NCBI RefSeq assembly: GCF_000374065.1
Contig: NZ_KB893257.1
Location: forward strand, 1 to 64,000
Source: Spirosoma luteum DSM 19990
GTDB taxonomy: Bacteria; Bacteroidota; Bacteroidia; Cytophagales; Spirosomataceae
Reading direction: 5' to 3'
Length of the DNA: 64,000 nucleotides
The stretch's first letter is position 1. Every line of letters starts with the position of its first letter. Below are positions 44,569-53,424 of the stretch, one piece after another. A program made the translations under genes and the position numbers. The notes below the pieces were generated by a model, which saw only the letters and a list, made by a program, of their open reading frames with translations, was not told the origin of the DNA and made no database searches.

Positions 44569-46083
44569 CTACTCTTCCCAACCGAATGACCGCTCGATGG
44601 CTTTCTGCCAGCCCCGCATCAGTTTCTGTCGCTGGTCATCGTCCATCGTTGGTTCATAGGTTTTGGCAACTCCCCAGTTCTGACGCAGGTCGTCAATGTT
44701 TTTCCAGTAGCCAACGGCAAGCCCGGCGGCATAAGCGGCACCCAGGGCGGTGGTTTCGGTCATACGCGGGCAAACAACCGGGCCGTCCAGCACATCGGAC
44801 TGAAACTGCATCAACAGTGAGTTAACGACCATGCCGCCATCCACGCGTAATGATTTCAGCGACACATTAGCGTCCTGTTCCATCGCCCGCACGACATCAA
44901 CTGTCTGGTAGGCAGTAGCTTCCAGCACGGCCCTGGCCAAGTGGCCTTTGGTAACAAAACGGGTCAATCCGGCAATAATACCCCGTGCATCGGCCTTCCA
45001 GTGGGGTGCGTATAAGCCCGAGAAAGCCGGGACAAAGTAGGCCCCGCCATTGTCTTCAACGGAGCGGGCAAGGCTTTCAATTTCTTTACTGTCTTTAATG
45101 AGACCGAGGTTGTCCCGCACCCATTGCACCAGCGCACCGGTGATGGCGATGCTACCTTCCAGCGCATAATGAACCGGCTCATTCTGAAACTGATAGGCTA
45201 CGGTTGTCAATAAGCCACAGGTGGAAGGGCGGAGTTCAGTGCCCGTGTTCATGAGTAGAAAGCAGCCCGTGCCGTAGGTATTCTTCGCCTGACCCGGTTC
45301 AAAACACGTTTGGCCAACCAACGCGGCCTGCTGGTCGCCGAGGATGCCCGCAATGGGTACGCCGGGTAGTACTTCCGATGTTACGGTGCCATAAACCTCG
45401 CTGCTGGGCCGAATTTGGGGAAGCATAGCGCGTGGTACCGTAAAATCATTGAGCAATGAATCGTCCCAGTCAAGGGTGTGCAGGTTCATCAACTGCGTCC
45501 GGCTGGCGTTGGTCACGTCGGTCAGGTGTATGCCTCCATGCACACCACCCGTCAGGTTCCAGACCAGGAATGCATCCATGTTGCCAAAAAGCGCGTCGCC
45601 CTGCTCGGCATCGGCCCGAAGGCCTTTTACGTTGTCCAGCAGCCATTTTAGTTTTAATCCGCTGAAGTACGTGGCCAGTGGCAGGCCCGTCTGAGCACGA
45701 AACCGGTCCTGTCCTAAATTGGCTGGTTCACTTTCTTTTGAGAATTGCGCCACTAAATCGGCCGTTCGCATGTCCTGCCAAACGATGGCATTATAGTAGG
45801 GCTTGCCGGTTTTTCGGTTCCAGACAACGGCGGTTTCGCGTTGGTTTGTAATGCCAACCGCCACAATATCCTGAACCGGTATTTTTTTATTGATACGGGC
45901 CAGGGCAATTACTTCGAGCGTGTTACGCCAGATTTCTTCGCAGTCATGCTCTACCCAGCCGGGTTGTGGGTAAATTTGTTTATGTTCTTTCTGGGCTACG
46001 GAAACAATCTGTCCCCCGCGGTCAAAAACAATACATCGGGTGCTGGTGGTACCCTGGTCAATGGCGGCTACATACGTGGGCAT
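44569..46083 (-). CDS. glpK: Glycerol kinase
   Basis: This 504-aa FGGY kinase converts glycerol to glycerol-3-phosphate. Signatures are [45 protein letters not shown] and [16 protein letters not shown]. Length and domain order are standard. It is divergent from an alditol oxidase gene; an aquaporin-type facilitator lies 3 kb away. No glpD is present nearby. Confidence 0.96.
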   Translation of the reverse strand: MPTYVAAIDQGTTSTRCIVFDRGGQIVSVAQKEHKQIYPQPGWVEHDCEEIWRNTLEVIALARINKKIPVQDIVAVGITNQRETAVVWNRKTGKPYYNAIVWQDMRTADLVAQFSKESEPANLGQDRFRAQTGLPLATYFSGLKLKWLLDNVKGLRADAEQGDALFGNMDAFLVWNLTGGVHGGIHLTDVTNASRTQLMNLHTLDWDDSLLNDFTVPRAMLPQIRPSSEVYGTVTSEVLPGVPIAGILGDQQAALVGQTCFEPGQAKNTYGTGCFLLMNTGTELRPSTCGLLTTVAYQFQNEPVHYALEGSIAITGALVQWVRDNLGLIKDSKEIESLARSVEDNGGAYFVPAFSGLYAPHWKADARGIIAGLTRFVTKGHLARAVLEATAYQTVDVVRAMEQDANVSLKSLRVDGGMVVNSLLMQFQSDVLDGPVVCPRMTETTALGAAYAAGLAVGYWKNIDDLRQNWGVAKTYEPTMDDDQRQKLMRGWQKAIERSFGWEE

Positions 46084-46164
46084 ATCCTGTTTGTAAGAAT
46101 CGGTTAAAAGGTTTTTTCGTGTGTAATATTGTCAAATTATCCAATTAGTTTAGCGAAAAACCCT

Positions 46165-47514
46165 ATGGTCATGAAAAAAAGAACGTTCCTCAAACTATCA
46201 TCTTCTTTATTAACTGCTCCCCTCATGGCACCATTGGTTAGCTGGGTAACGGCTGAAAAACTTAAAAACTGGGCTGGTAATTACGAATACAGCACCGATA
46301 AACTATATAAAGCCGACTCTATTCAGCAGGTGCAGGCCTTTGTCAGGAAGCAGAACAAACTAAAGGTGCTGGGTACCCGCCACTGTTTCAACAGCATTGC
46401 CGACAGCAAGGATACCTTCATTTCCCTGGAAGGAATGGACGAGGTCCTTTCGCTGGATACAAAGGCGAAAACCGTCACCGTCGATGGGCGAATGAAATAT
46501 GGTCAGTTGGCACCTTATCTCGACAAAAAAGGGTTTGCACTGCATAATCTGGCCTCATTACCCCACATTTCGGTGGCCGGGGCCTGTGCTACGGCTACGC
46601 ATGGGTCGGGCGTGAAAAATGGTAACCTCGCAACGGCCGTATCGGGTATGGAACTCATGACGGCTACCGGTGAAACGCGCACCCTGTCCCGCGCCAAAGA
46701 TGGCGATGCCTTCAATGCGGCTGTGGTGCACCTGGGTGCGCTGGGGGTAGTGACAAAGGTGACGCTGGATATACAGCCGACATTCATGATGCGGCAGTAC
46801 GTGTATGAGAACTTGCCGACGGAGCAGCTTAAAGACCACTTCGAGGCCATTATGTCGGCTGGTTATAGCGTGAGTCTGTTTACCGACTGGCAAAAACACC
46901 GTATCAACGAAGTCTGGATAAAAGAGAAGGTTGGGAATGGTAAAGCAACAACGGCAAAGTCGGATTTCTTTGGGGCTAAACTCGCCACTAAAAACCTTCA
47001 TCCTATAGCGGAGCTTTCCGCCGTGAACTGCACCGAACAGATGGGTGTTCCCGGTCCCTGGTACGAGCGGATGCCCCATTTCCGCATGGGTTTTACGCCC
47101 AGCAGTGGCAAGGAGTTACAGTCCGAGTATTTTGTACCCCGCAAAAACGCGGTGGAAGCCATTCTGGCCGTTGAGCGACTCCACAACCAGATTAGTCCGC
47201 ACCTGATGATTACGGAGTTGCGCACCATCGATGCGGATAACCTGTGGATGAGTATGGCCTACAAACAACCCAGTCTGGCGATTCACTTTACCTGGAAACA
47301 GGATTGGGCGTCGGTTCGGAAAGTGTTGCCGATGATTGAACGAGAATTGGAACCGTTCAGTCCCCGGCCCCACTGGGGTAAGCTATTTACGCTGGCCCCC
47401 GCGCAGTTGCAGTCCCGCTACGAGAAAATGGCGGCCTTTAAGCAACTGGTCAAAGAGTACGACCCGCAGGGGAAATTCCGCAACGCGTTTCTGGAAACGA
47501 ATTTGTATAGCTGA
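46165..47514 (+). CDS. FAD-linked alditol/xylitol oxidase-like protein
   Basis: This 449-aa VAO-family flavoprotein has a signal-like N-terminus (MKKRTFLKLSSSLLTAPLMAPL) and a PP-loop domain: LGTRHCFNSIADS, where H73 is the expected covalent FAD-linking His, and LASLPHISVAGACATATHGSG. The C-terminal domain matches the D-arabinono-lactone oxidase group. It should oxidise polyols such as glycerol or xylitol with oxygen, giving an aldose and hydrogen peroxide. It is divergent from glpK (82-bp gap). Starts at 46165 or 46171 are equally possible. Confidence 0.82.
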   Translation: MVMKKRTFLKLSSSLLTAPLMAPLVSWVTAEKLKNWAGNYEYSTDKLYKADSIQQVQAFVRKQNKLKVLGTRHCFNSIADSKDTFISLEGMDEVLSLDTKAKTVTVDGRMKYGQLAPYLDKKGFALHNLASLPHISVAGACATATHGSGVKNGNLATAVSGMELMTATGETRTLSRAKDGDAFNAAVVHLGALGVVTKVTLDIQPTFMMRQYVYENLPTEQLKDHFEAIMSAGYSVSLFTDWQKHRINEVWIKEKVGNGKATTAKSDFFGAKLATKNLHPIAELSAVNCTEQMGVPGPWYERMPHFRMGFTPSSGKELQSEYFVPRKNAVEAILAVERLHNQISPHLMITELRTIDADNLWMSMAYKQPSLAIHFTWKQDWASVRKVLPMIERELEPFSPRPHWGKLFTLAPAQLQSRYEKMAAFKQLVKEYDPQGKFRNAFLETNLYS

Positions 47515-47616
47515 GAAATAGTCTGTTGGTTAGTTAGTGATTTTCCCGTTAGTACTGATTAATCATTGATCAAAACGTTTCCTTAACATATAGGCGCACT
47601 TATACAATAGAATCGA

Positions 47617-48141
47617 CTAAGGGCTTTTGATATAGGCATACAAGGCTTGATCTACCACTTGACCATCCTTAATTGCGCTCCGTCGCATTATTCCTTCACA
47701 TTGATACCCTGCTTTTTCAAGTACTTTAATTGAGGCCAGGTTACCAAGGAAAGGCACGGCATAAAGTCGAGTTAGCTCAAATTCATTAAAGGCGTAGTGA
47801 GTGAAAGCTTTTAAGGCAACGGTAAGTATGCCTCGACCCCAGTAGGGTTGCGCTAACCAATAGCCCACTTCGGCGGAGCAACGCTCAATGTCTTCATGGA
47901 GCACTAAACCTATACCGCCTACTGCTTCACCGGAGACTGTAATAGCAAAGCTGGTTTCAGGGACAACCCCAACTACAGAGACAATCCATTGCTGAGCATC
48001 GGCCTGGGTGTAAGGATATGGGAAACGATCTCGTAGATTAAGCCAAATAGCTCTGTTGTTGGCATGTTGAGGAAGTGTCAATTCGTCGCCCTGTTGCCAG
48101 GAACGGATGATACAAAGATCACAGTCAATGGATATAGACAT
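47617..48141 (-). CDS. GNAT family N-acetyltransferase, RimJ/RimL type
   Basis: This 174-aa protein has the family pattern AEVGYWLAQPYWGRGILTVALKAFTHYAFNEF and NLASIKVLEKAGYQCEGIMRRSAIKDGQ, the region that binds acetyl-CoA and the acceptor. It is cytosolic. The acceptor is unknown. It is convergent with the oxidase gene. Confidence 0.87.
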   Translation of the reverse strand: MSISIDCDLCIIRSWQQGDELTLPQHANNRAIWLNLRDRFPYPYTQADAQQWIVSVVGVVPETSFAITVSGEAVGGIGLVLHEDIERCSAEVGYWLAQPYWGRGILTVALKAFTHYAFNEFELTRLYAVPFLGNLASIKVLEKAGYQCEGIMRRSAIKDGQVVDQALYAYIKSP

Positions 48142-48248
48142 ACCGATTATTTTCAGTTCGTATAAAAATAAGATAGTGCCTTTCTTTTAGAGTAGCTGGA
48201 ATCTCAAATTTTACTCTCAACATAAGCGGAGTTATTCAACACCTCTTG

Positions 48249-48283
48249 AAAAAAGCCAACAGTATATCACTGTTGGCTTTTTT
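48249..48283. terminator. Bidirectional terminator
   Basis: There is a perfect 15-bp stem AAAAAAGCCAACAGT / ACTGTTGGCTTTTTT with a 5-nt loop. It lies 9 bp after the stop of the small acidic gene at 48292 on the minus strand, and also ends plus-strand transcripts. Confidence 0.9.
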
Positions 48284-48291
48284 GTACTTTT

Positions 48292-48447
48292 TTACTCATC
48301 ACTCTCATCCTGGGTTTTTGCTTTTGCTGCCTGTTCCTGATCGTTTTCTAAAGCTTCCTCGGCTTCTGTTTGCTCCTTTGAAAGTTCACGGAACAGATCT
48401 TTCTGCTCCTCTCGCAATGTTTTTTCCTGTCCGTCATTGTCAGTCAT
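48292..48447 (-). CDS. Small acidic helical protein
   Basis: A 51-aa protein (MTDNDGQEKTLREEQKDLF start) with very high E, K and Q content, predicted as one long charged helix or disordered chain. The ATG at 48447 is chosen over an upstream one at 48498, which adds non-conserved hydrophobic residues. A strong terminator follows its stop, supporting a real transcript. The function is unknown. Confidence 0.5.
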   Translation of the reverse strand: MTDNDGQEKTLREEQKDLFRELSKEQTEAEEALENDQEQAAKAKTQDESDE

Positions 48448-48664
48448 AGCTATAAAATTTTCGGGTACAATTGAATAAATTAAAACAAATCCATGCACTT
48501 ACACAGCAAGTTGAACCGTAAAATACAAAAGTGCAGGTAGTAGCATCCGTTGGTAGCACCTGCACTTTTCCAATACCTGTTGAATAACTAAACTTATATA
48601 AAGGGAATAAAGGTAGATTTTGCCCTTAAAAGGACCCATGATACATTCTCACTTTCATCATATC

Positions 48665-48958
48665 TTACTTGAATACAAAAAAAGTAATAAGGACAATGAC
48701 TAGAATAAAAATTGACCCAATCTGACGTTGCTTGACCTCTTCAGCCGACTCATGTTTAGGTACGAAATGATAAATCAACGCCCAAACTACAGCTACTACT
48801 AAGATAACATATCTAACCCAATCGAAGGAAGGGGGCAGGTTAGTCGTCATTATTGATAGAACAGCTATTCCCCAAAATACCATTTTAGAAACCCGTCTAT
48901 CTTGAACCAGTCGAAAGAGCAGTTTCATATGCTTAGATGCTTCAAAACTGTTGAACAA
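48665..48958 (-). CDS. Small membrane protein
   Basis: A 97-aa protein with two or three hydrophobic helices (about 26-40, 47-63 and 80-96) and short charged loops between them. It is not recognised. An internal ATG at residue 11 is an alternative start. It is monocistronic; the 48499-48664 gap holds no gene. Confidence 0.55.
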   Translation of the reverse strand: MFNSFEASKHMKLLFRLVQDRRVSKMVFWGIAVLSIMTTNLPPSFDWVRYVILVVAVVWALIYHFVPKHESAEEVKQRQIGSIFILVIVLITFFVFK

Positions 48959-49097
48959 GTGAACATTACGTGAAGCTGAGCTTAATTTAGTGAAAAATTT
49001 AAATTTATCCCTGTTCGAGAGTGTTCAGCCTAGTGAATACTATGCCGTGGTGTTATCAGAATTCAGCAGTAAGAATTTGACGTCTTTAACCGCTTCG

Positions 49098-49823
49098 CTA
49101 CAGCGCGAACCACCGAATGAGCAAACCGCCAACTATAGCACCCACTATGGGACCTGCCACTGGTACCCAGGAATAATTCCAGTCCGAAGAACCTTTGCCC
49201 GGTATGGGTAACAATGCATGAGCCAGTCTGGGACTAAAATCGCGGGCCGGACTCATGGCGTAGCCCGTGGTGCCGCCAAGCGACAAGCCGATGCTCCAGA
49301 TTAAAATACCGACTAAGTAAGGCCCGACACCAATGGCCAGTTCGCCGAGGTGTTTGGACGAAATACCCGCCAGACCCAAAATCAGCATGAGCGTAGCCAT
49401 CATTTCGCTCACAAAATTATCGCCTTTGCTCCGGATAGCCGGGCCCGTGGCAAAACAGGCCAGTTTATCGAATGGATCAGGGGTTGCAGCCCAGTGGGGC
49501 CGGTATAGAATCCAGACGAGCGTAGCGCCCAGGAAACCGCCAATCATCTGAGCGGTAATGTACGGTACAAGATTACTGTAATCATTGGTAGCTACGGCAA
49601 AAGCTACCGTAACCGCGGGATTCAGATGGGCATCCACGCTGCCAAAGGATTTGGCAATAAATACGCCCATCGTAACGGCGAAGGCCCAGCCAGTAGTAAT
49701 TACAATCCAGCCAGACGAGTTTCCCTTGGTTTGTTTTAAAACAACATTGGCCACAACGCCATTACCCAATAATAAGAGCACCATTGTGCCAATTAATTCA
49801 CCCACAAAAGGAGAAGTCTGCAT
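49098..49823 (-). CDS. MIP/aquaporin-family channel (GlpF-like)
   Basis: This 241-aa inner-membrane channel has six transmembrane helices and two half-helices. The first pore motif is intact (HLNPAVTVAF). The second is altered: GYAMSPARDFSPRL carries Ser where the canonical motif has Asn (SPA rather than NPA). The Asp-containing RDF segment is kept, typical of glycerol facilitators. It probably passes glycerol or small polyols, matching glpK and the alditol oxidase nearby. Confidence 0.85.
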   Translation of the reverse strand: MQTSPFVGELIGTMVLLLLGNGVVANVVLKQTKGNSSGWIVITTGWAFAVTMGVFIAKSFGSVDAHLNPAVTVAFAVATNDYSNLVPYITAQMIGGFLGATLVWILYRPHWAATPDPFDKLACFATGPAIRSKGDNFVSEMMATLMLILGLAGISSKHLGELAIGVGPYLVGILIWSIGLSLGGTTGYAMSPARDFSPRLAHALLPIPGKGSSDWNYSWVPVAGPIVGAIVGGLLIRWFAL

Positions 49824-50020
49824 AGTACGTGTGAGGTCTGAAAGTCGTCAGTTGAATTTACTGCTGAAGGCTTTGCCACCTGTTAATAGGAGTTTAGGAA
49901 TAGTTTCTGCGAATTAAGTCATATTTTTGGCCGTATTCCAACAGTAACCAGTGAATTTTAATAGCGTGTAGTTGGACGCTCTTTTAATTCCGTGCTGTAC
50001 TCATTTTTCTCACAGACGTT

Positions 50021-50992
50021 ATGAAAAGCATAATTTTTGATAAGCCCGGTAAACCAGCCGATATTCTCAAGAACACCGATGTTCCCCTGCCCGAACCCGG
50101 CCCGGGTGAGGTCAGGATAAAGGTTATTGCAGCACCCATCAACCCCTCCGACATCATGTTCGTGCAGAACCTGTATGGTATTCGGCCCCAGTTGCCGTCG
50201 GGCGCGGGTTTTGAGGGAGTAGGCGTTATCGATGCAGTAGGAGAGGGAGTACCACTTGGTATAGGCACACGGGTTAGTTTTACGGGTGTTGGCACCTGGG
50301 CCGAATACGCCATTGCGCACCACCGCAGCCTGATTCCCGTTCCCGACGCCATGTCGGACGATATAGCGGCTCAGTTATTTGTGAATCCGTTTACAGCTTA
50401 CGCTATGGTGCAGGACGCCAATGTGCCGGAAGGGGGCTGGCTGATGATTACGGCAGCCGGGTCGGCGTTTGGTAAAATGGTGATTCAACTGTGTACCATG
50501 CGGGGCATCAACACCATTGGTACCGTTCGGCGAGATGACCTGAATAACGATCTGAAAGCACTTGGCCTGACCGAAATTGTCAACGTAGAAACGGAAAATC
50601 TGGCGGCTCGTGTCAAACAGATTACGGATGGGGTTGGGGTTTCCTGCGTGCTGGATGCCGTGGGTGGTCAAACTGCTACCGAAGCCCTGACGTGCTTGGC
50701 AAAAGGGGGAACCATGCTTATTTACGGTCTGCTGAGTTTGCAGGACCCACAAATCAATGCGGGACTGCTGATATTCCGGGAGTTGACCATTAAAGGGTTC
50801 TGGCTGACCGACTGGATGCGCCGGGTTGATACTAATACCCGGCAGGACGTAGCCAAAAACGTTATCGGTCTGCTGGCATCGGGCAAATTTCAGTTGCCCG
50901 TAGAAGCTTCCTATTCACTCGACCAGATTGCCGAAGCCGTCGAACACGCCGACCGGCCCGGTCGCTGGGGTAAAATTCTGGTCAAACCATAA
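50021..50992 (+). CDS. MDR-family NADPH oxidoreductase (quinone/enoyl reductase-like)
   Basis: This 323-aa medium-chain dehydrogenase/reductase has PLPEPGPGEVRIKVIAAPINPSDI at the N-terminus, then GAGFEGVGVIDAVGEGV, and the Rossmann segment LMITAAGSAFGKMVIQLC. Without zinc ligands it resembles trans-2-enoyl-CoA or quinone reductases. It is cytosolic. The neighbours give no substrate clue. Confidence 0.86.
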   Translation: MKSIIFDKPGKPADILKNTDVPLPEPGPGEVRIKVIAAPINPSDIMFVQNLYGIRPQLPSGAGFEGVGVIDAVGEGVPLGIGTRVSFTGVGTWAEYAIAHHRSLIPVPDAMSDDIAAQLFVNPFTAYAMVQDANVPEGGWLMITAAGSAFGKMVIQLCTMRGINTIGTVRRDDLNNDLKALGLTEIVNVETENLAARVKQITDGVGVSCVLDAVGGQTATEALTCLAKGGTMLIYGLLSLQDPQINAGLLIFRELTIKGFWLTDWMRRVDTNTRQDVAKNVIGLLASGKFQLPVEASYSLDQIAEAVEHADRPGRWGKILVKP

Positions 50993-51074
50993 AGCGGAAG
51001 CAATTCCGTAGGGACAGGTTGTTGCGTTTGATAGGAAAAGTACGCTCCGCTTATCAGGATAAAATGCGCTTGCG

Positions 51075-51082
51075 TATCTTTG
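51075..51082 (+). promoter_or_regulatory. Bacteroidota -7 element upstream of exbB
   Basis: TATCTTTG matches TAnnTTTG, 81 bp upstream of the exbB start, in the only gap before the exbB-exbD pair. Confidence 0.45.
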
Positions 51083-51163
51083 AAACAATATCCATTGAAA
51101 CCAGCACGTTTGTTCCTTTAACAGTCATTGGTCTAACCTTTTCCATTTACCCGACTCGTTCGT

Positions 51164-51874
51164 ATGCTCTTGCTCCAGGTTCCGGCTATTGATACCACGG
51201 CCGCATCGATGACCGCCAGTGCGGCCGCTCAACCCCAAACGTTACAGCTATTTGATCTGGTCGCCAAAGGTGGCTGGGTAATGGTCCCCATCGCTTTTTT
51301 GTTCTTTGCTGCGCTTTACCTCATGTTTGAACGATACTTTGTTATTCGCTCCCAAACAAAGGCGGATGCCAATTTCATCGACAATATTCGGGATATGGTG
51401 GCGCAGGGTAACATCAAATCGGCCGAATCGTTCGCCAAAAATCAGCGTACGGCTATGGGACGCGTATTTGAGAAAGCCATTGGCCGGATTGGGTCGCCCA
51501 TTCGGGAAATTGAAAGCACCATCGAAACCGTTGGGCAAATTGAACTCTCGCGGCTGGAGCGTAACATGGGCTACCTGGGTATCATTGCCGGTATCGCACC
51601 GATGATGGGCTTTATCGGTACCATTTCGGGTATCATCCGTATCTTCTACGACATCTCGCTGACCGACAATATCAGTGTGGGTATTATTGCCGGGGGGTTG
51701 TACGAAAAAATGATTACGTCGGGGGCCGGTCTTATTGTGGGGGTTATTGCCTATACCTGCTATCACCTGCTGAATATGATGATCGAGCGGTTTACGCTCG
51801 CGCTCGAAGTGAATGCCTTTGAGTTCATCGAAGTACTTCAGAAACCAACCACCGAACCCGCCAGGATGCGGTAA
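51164..51874 (+). CDS. exbB: MotA/TolQ/ExbB proton channel family protein
   Basis: This 236-aa inner-membrane protein has three transmembrane helices (around 31-50, 135-155 and 178-200). The family block GYLGIIAGIAPMMGFIGTISGIIRIF carries pore residues. With ExbD it uses the proton-motive force to energise TonB-dependent outer-membrane transport or Tol-Pal. exbD follows after a hairpin. No tonB gene is adjacent. Confidence 0.9.
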   Translation: MLLLQVPAIDTTAASMTASAAAQPQTLQLFDLVAKGGWVMVPIAFLFFAALYLMFERYFVIRSQTKADANFIDNIRDMVAQGNIKSAESFAKNQRTAMGRVFEKAIGRIGSPIREIESTIETVGQIELSRLERNMGYLGIIAGIAPMMGFIGTISGIIRIFYDISLTDNISVGIIAGGLYEKMITSGAGLIVGVIAYTCYHLLNMMIERFTLALEVNAFEFIEVLQKPTTEPARMR

Positions 51875-51880
51875 AAACCA

Positions 51881-51936
51881 GTTTGAGGTTTGTCGTTTAC
51901 TAAAGTAATGGTACCAACAAACGACAAACCTCAAAC
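51881..51936. repeat. Perfect hairpin between exbB and exbD
   Basis: 18-bp perfect arms (GTTTGAGGTTTGTCGTTT and its complement) at 51881-51898 and 51919-51936 flank a 20-nt loop. It lies 6 bp after the exbB stop and 14 bp before the exbD start, so it could adjust the ratio of the two proteins by stalling or processing. Confidence 0.85.
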
Positions 51937-51950
51937 GTCAAAATGGCCTT

Positions 51951-52343
51951 ATGAAACTTCGCCGAAAAACCAAGTTTGCTGCCGAAGTGGCGACCTCCTC
52001 GCTGAACGACATCATGTTCTTTCTGCTGTTGTTCTTCCTGATTATCTCCACGGTAGCCAATCCAAACGTTATCAAGTTGTTACTGCCTAAAGCTGCTGCC
52101 ACTCAGCAGTTGAGCAAAAAGCAGGTAACGCTCTCCGTCGATGAAAAGAAGCAGTATTTCATCGACAAAAGACCGGTAGACCCGGTTAACCTCGAAAACG
52201 AACTGAAAACCATGATGGCCGGTATTGCCGAACCAACCGTTGTAGTTCGCTTCGACAAAACACTGACCGTTCAGGACCTGGTCGATGTATTGCAAACGGG
52301 CGCCAAACTGAATATTAAAATGGTGATGGCCACCTCCAAATAA
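51951..52343 (+). CDS. exbD: ExbD/TolR biopolymer transport protein
   Basis: This 130-aa protein has one transmembrane helix (about 20-42) with the conserved Asp near its start in TSSLNDIMFFLLLFFLII, the proton-carrying residue in ExbD. The periplasmic domain follows. It pairs with the exbB gene just upstream. A strong terminator lies 37 bp after its stop. Confidence 0.92.
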   Translation: MKLRRKTKFAAEVATSSLNDIMFFLLLFFLIISTVANPNVIKLLLPKAAATQQLSKKQVTLSVDEKKQYFIDKRPVDPVNLENELKTMMAGIAEPTVVVRFDKTLTVQDLVDVLQTGAKLNIKMVMATSK

Positions 52344-52379
52344 ACGTACCCAATACCGGTTATACGGTGTAGAAGGGCT

Positions 52380-52416
52380 AAAAAGCAGTCGGCGTTTAGA
52401 ACGCCGACTGCTTTTT
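52380..52416 (+). terminator. Terminator of the exbB-exbD transcript
   Basis: There is a perfect 17-bp stem AAAAAGCAGTCGGCGTT / AACGCCGACTGCTTTTT with a 3-nt loop and a T-run. It lies 37 bp after exbD. Confidence 0.9.
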
Positions 52417-52544
52417 TATGTTTCGTATCTTGTTAATCACAATTAACAGGGGTTGATACCTAATACCTACACTTCTGTGCCCCCGTACAAGTGGAGACGT
52501 AAATCCGGTCGTTGCGTGAGAACTCAGCTGGATAATTTACTGAA

Positions 52545-53258
52545 CTAGTTTGGCGTGTACGTTAGCTGAAGTACCACCGCCTGGGCGCCGTTTTTGTTCG
52601 CTCGCTGCCAGCCAATGGCCAGGGGAACGTGCTTACCCAGGTAAACTTCCATGCCCAATACCAACTGGCCAAAATCGTGTGGACCGGATATCCAATCGCC
52701 CAGCAGGTGCAACTTCTGGTAAAAAATTCCGGCGTCGAAACCCGTTTGAAATCCGGCACTGGGTCCGTCCCCTAAGTAACGGGCATTGGCAACGTAACTT
52801 CCCGCCGAGAATTTATAGTGGTCATCCGCCGAAGAAGCCGCCACATTGCCGTACGCAAACCCTACCCACTGTGGTTGTCGGTGGGTAAGCACGTTCAGCC
52901 CACTCTGCATCCCAATGGCCAGCCCGACATGGTCGGTGATGCTGAATGCTTTCTGTGCGTTTAGCATCACCAATGGGCTAAACGCTTTTTCGGTGGTGGA
53001 GTCATTTGCTACGATTCGGTGTTCACCCGGTTGGAAATCAAGGTTATATACATTGAATCCTATCTCCCATTCCCGTCCCAGACCATAGTTCACGGTGGTC
53101 GATGATCGTATCGATTCCGAAATATTGACCTGTTGCTGAACGGCAACATTGTGCTTGTCAAGAATGTCGGATGAAGGTACATTGAAATAGGTTTGCTGCG
53201 AAAAGGCGACCTGACTGAAGCAGAGCCAACCAAGTAATAAGGTATAAATTCGTTTCAT
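52545..53258 (-). CDS. Exported hypothetical protein, probable beta-barrel
   Basis: This 237-aa protein has a signal peptide (MKRIYTLLLGWLCFSQVAFSQ). The mature part shows alternating aromatic and glycine-rich strands (WEIGFNVYNLDF, HVGLAIGMQSGLNVL) as in small outer-membrane barrels, with a last strand AVVLQLTYTPN. It is monocistronic; the ligand is unknown. Confidence 0.7.
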   Translation of the reverse strand: MKRIYTLLLGWLCFSQVAFSQQTYFNVPSSDILDKHNVAVQQQVNISESIRSSTTVNYGLGREWEIGFNVYNLDFQPGEHRIVANDSTTEKAFSPLVMLNAQKAFSITDHVGLAIGMQSGLNVLTHRQPQWVGFAYGNVAASSADDHYKFSAGSYVANARYLGDGPSAGFQTGFDAGIFYQKLHLLGDWISGPHDFGQLVLGMEVYLGKHVPLAIGWQRANKNGAQAVVLQLTYTPN

Positions 53259-53424
53259 GTTGGTTGTAGTAGTATAGGTACCTACAACTGGACAAGCCCG
53301 ATTAAGTTATTGACCCGGTCAGTACACCCTTGTTTGAAAACGAGTAAGGTTGGTAGCTGGAAGCCGAAGGGGTACTCAAATCAAAATAGTGCACTTCGCA
53401 GTTATACCAGAAATCCAACGCGTA

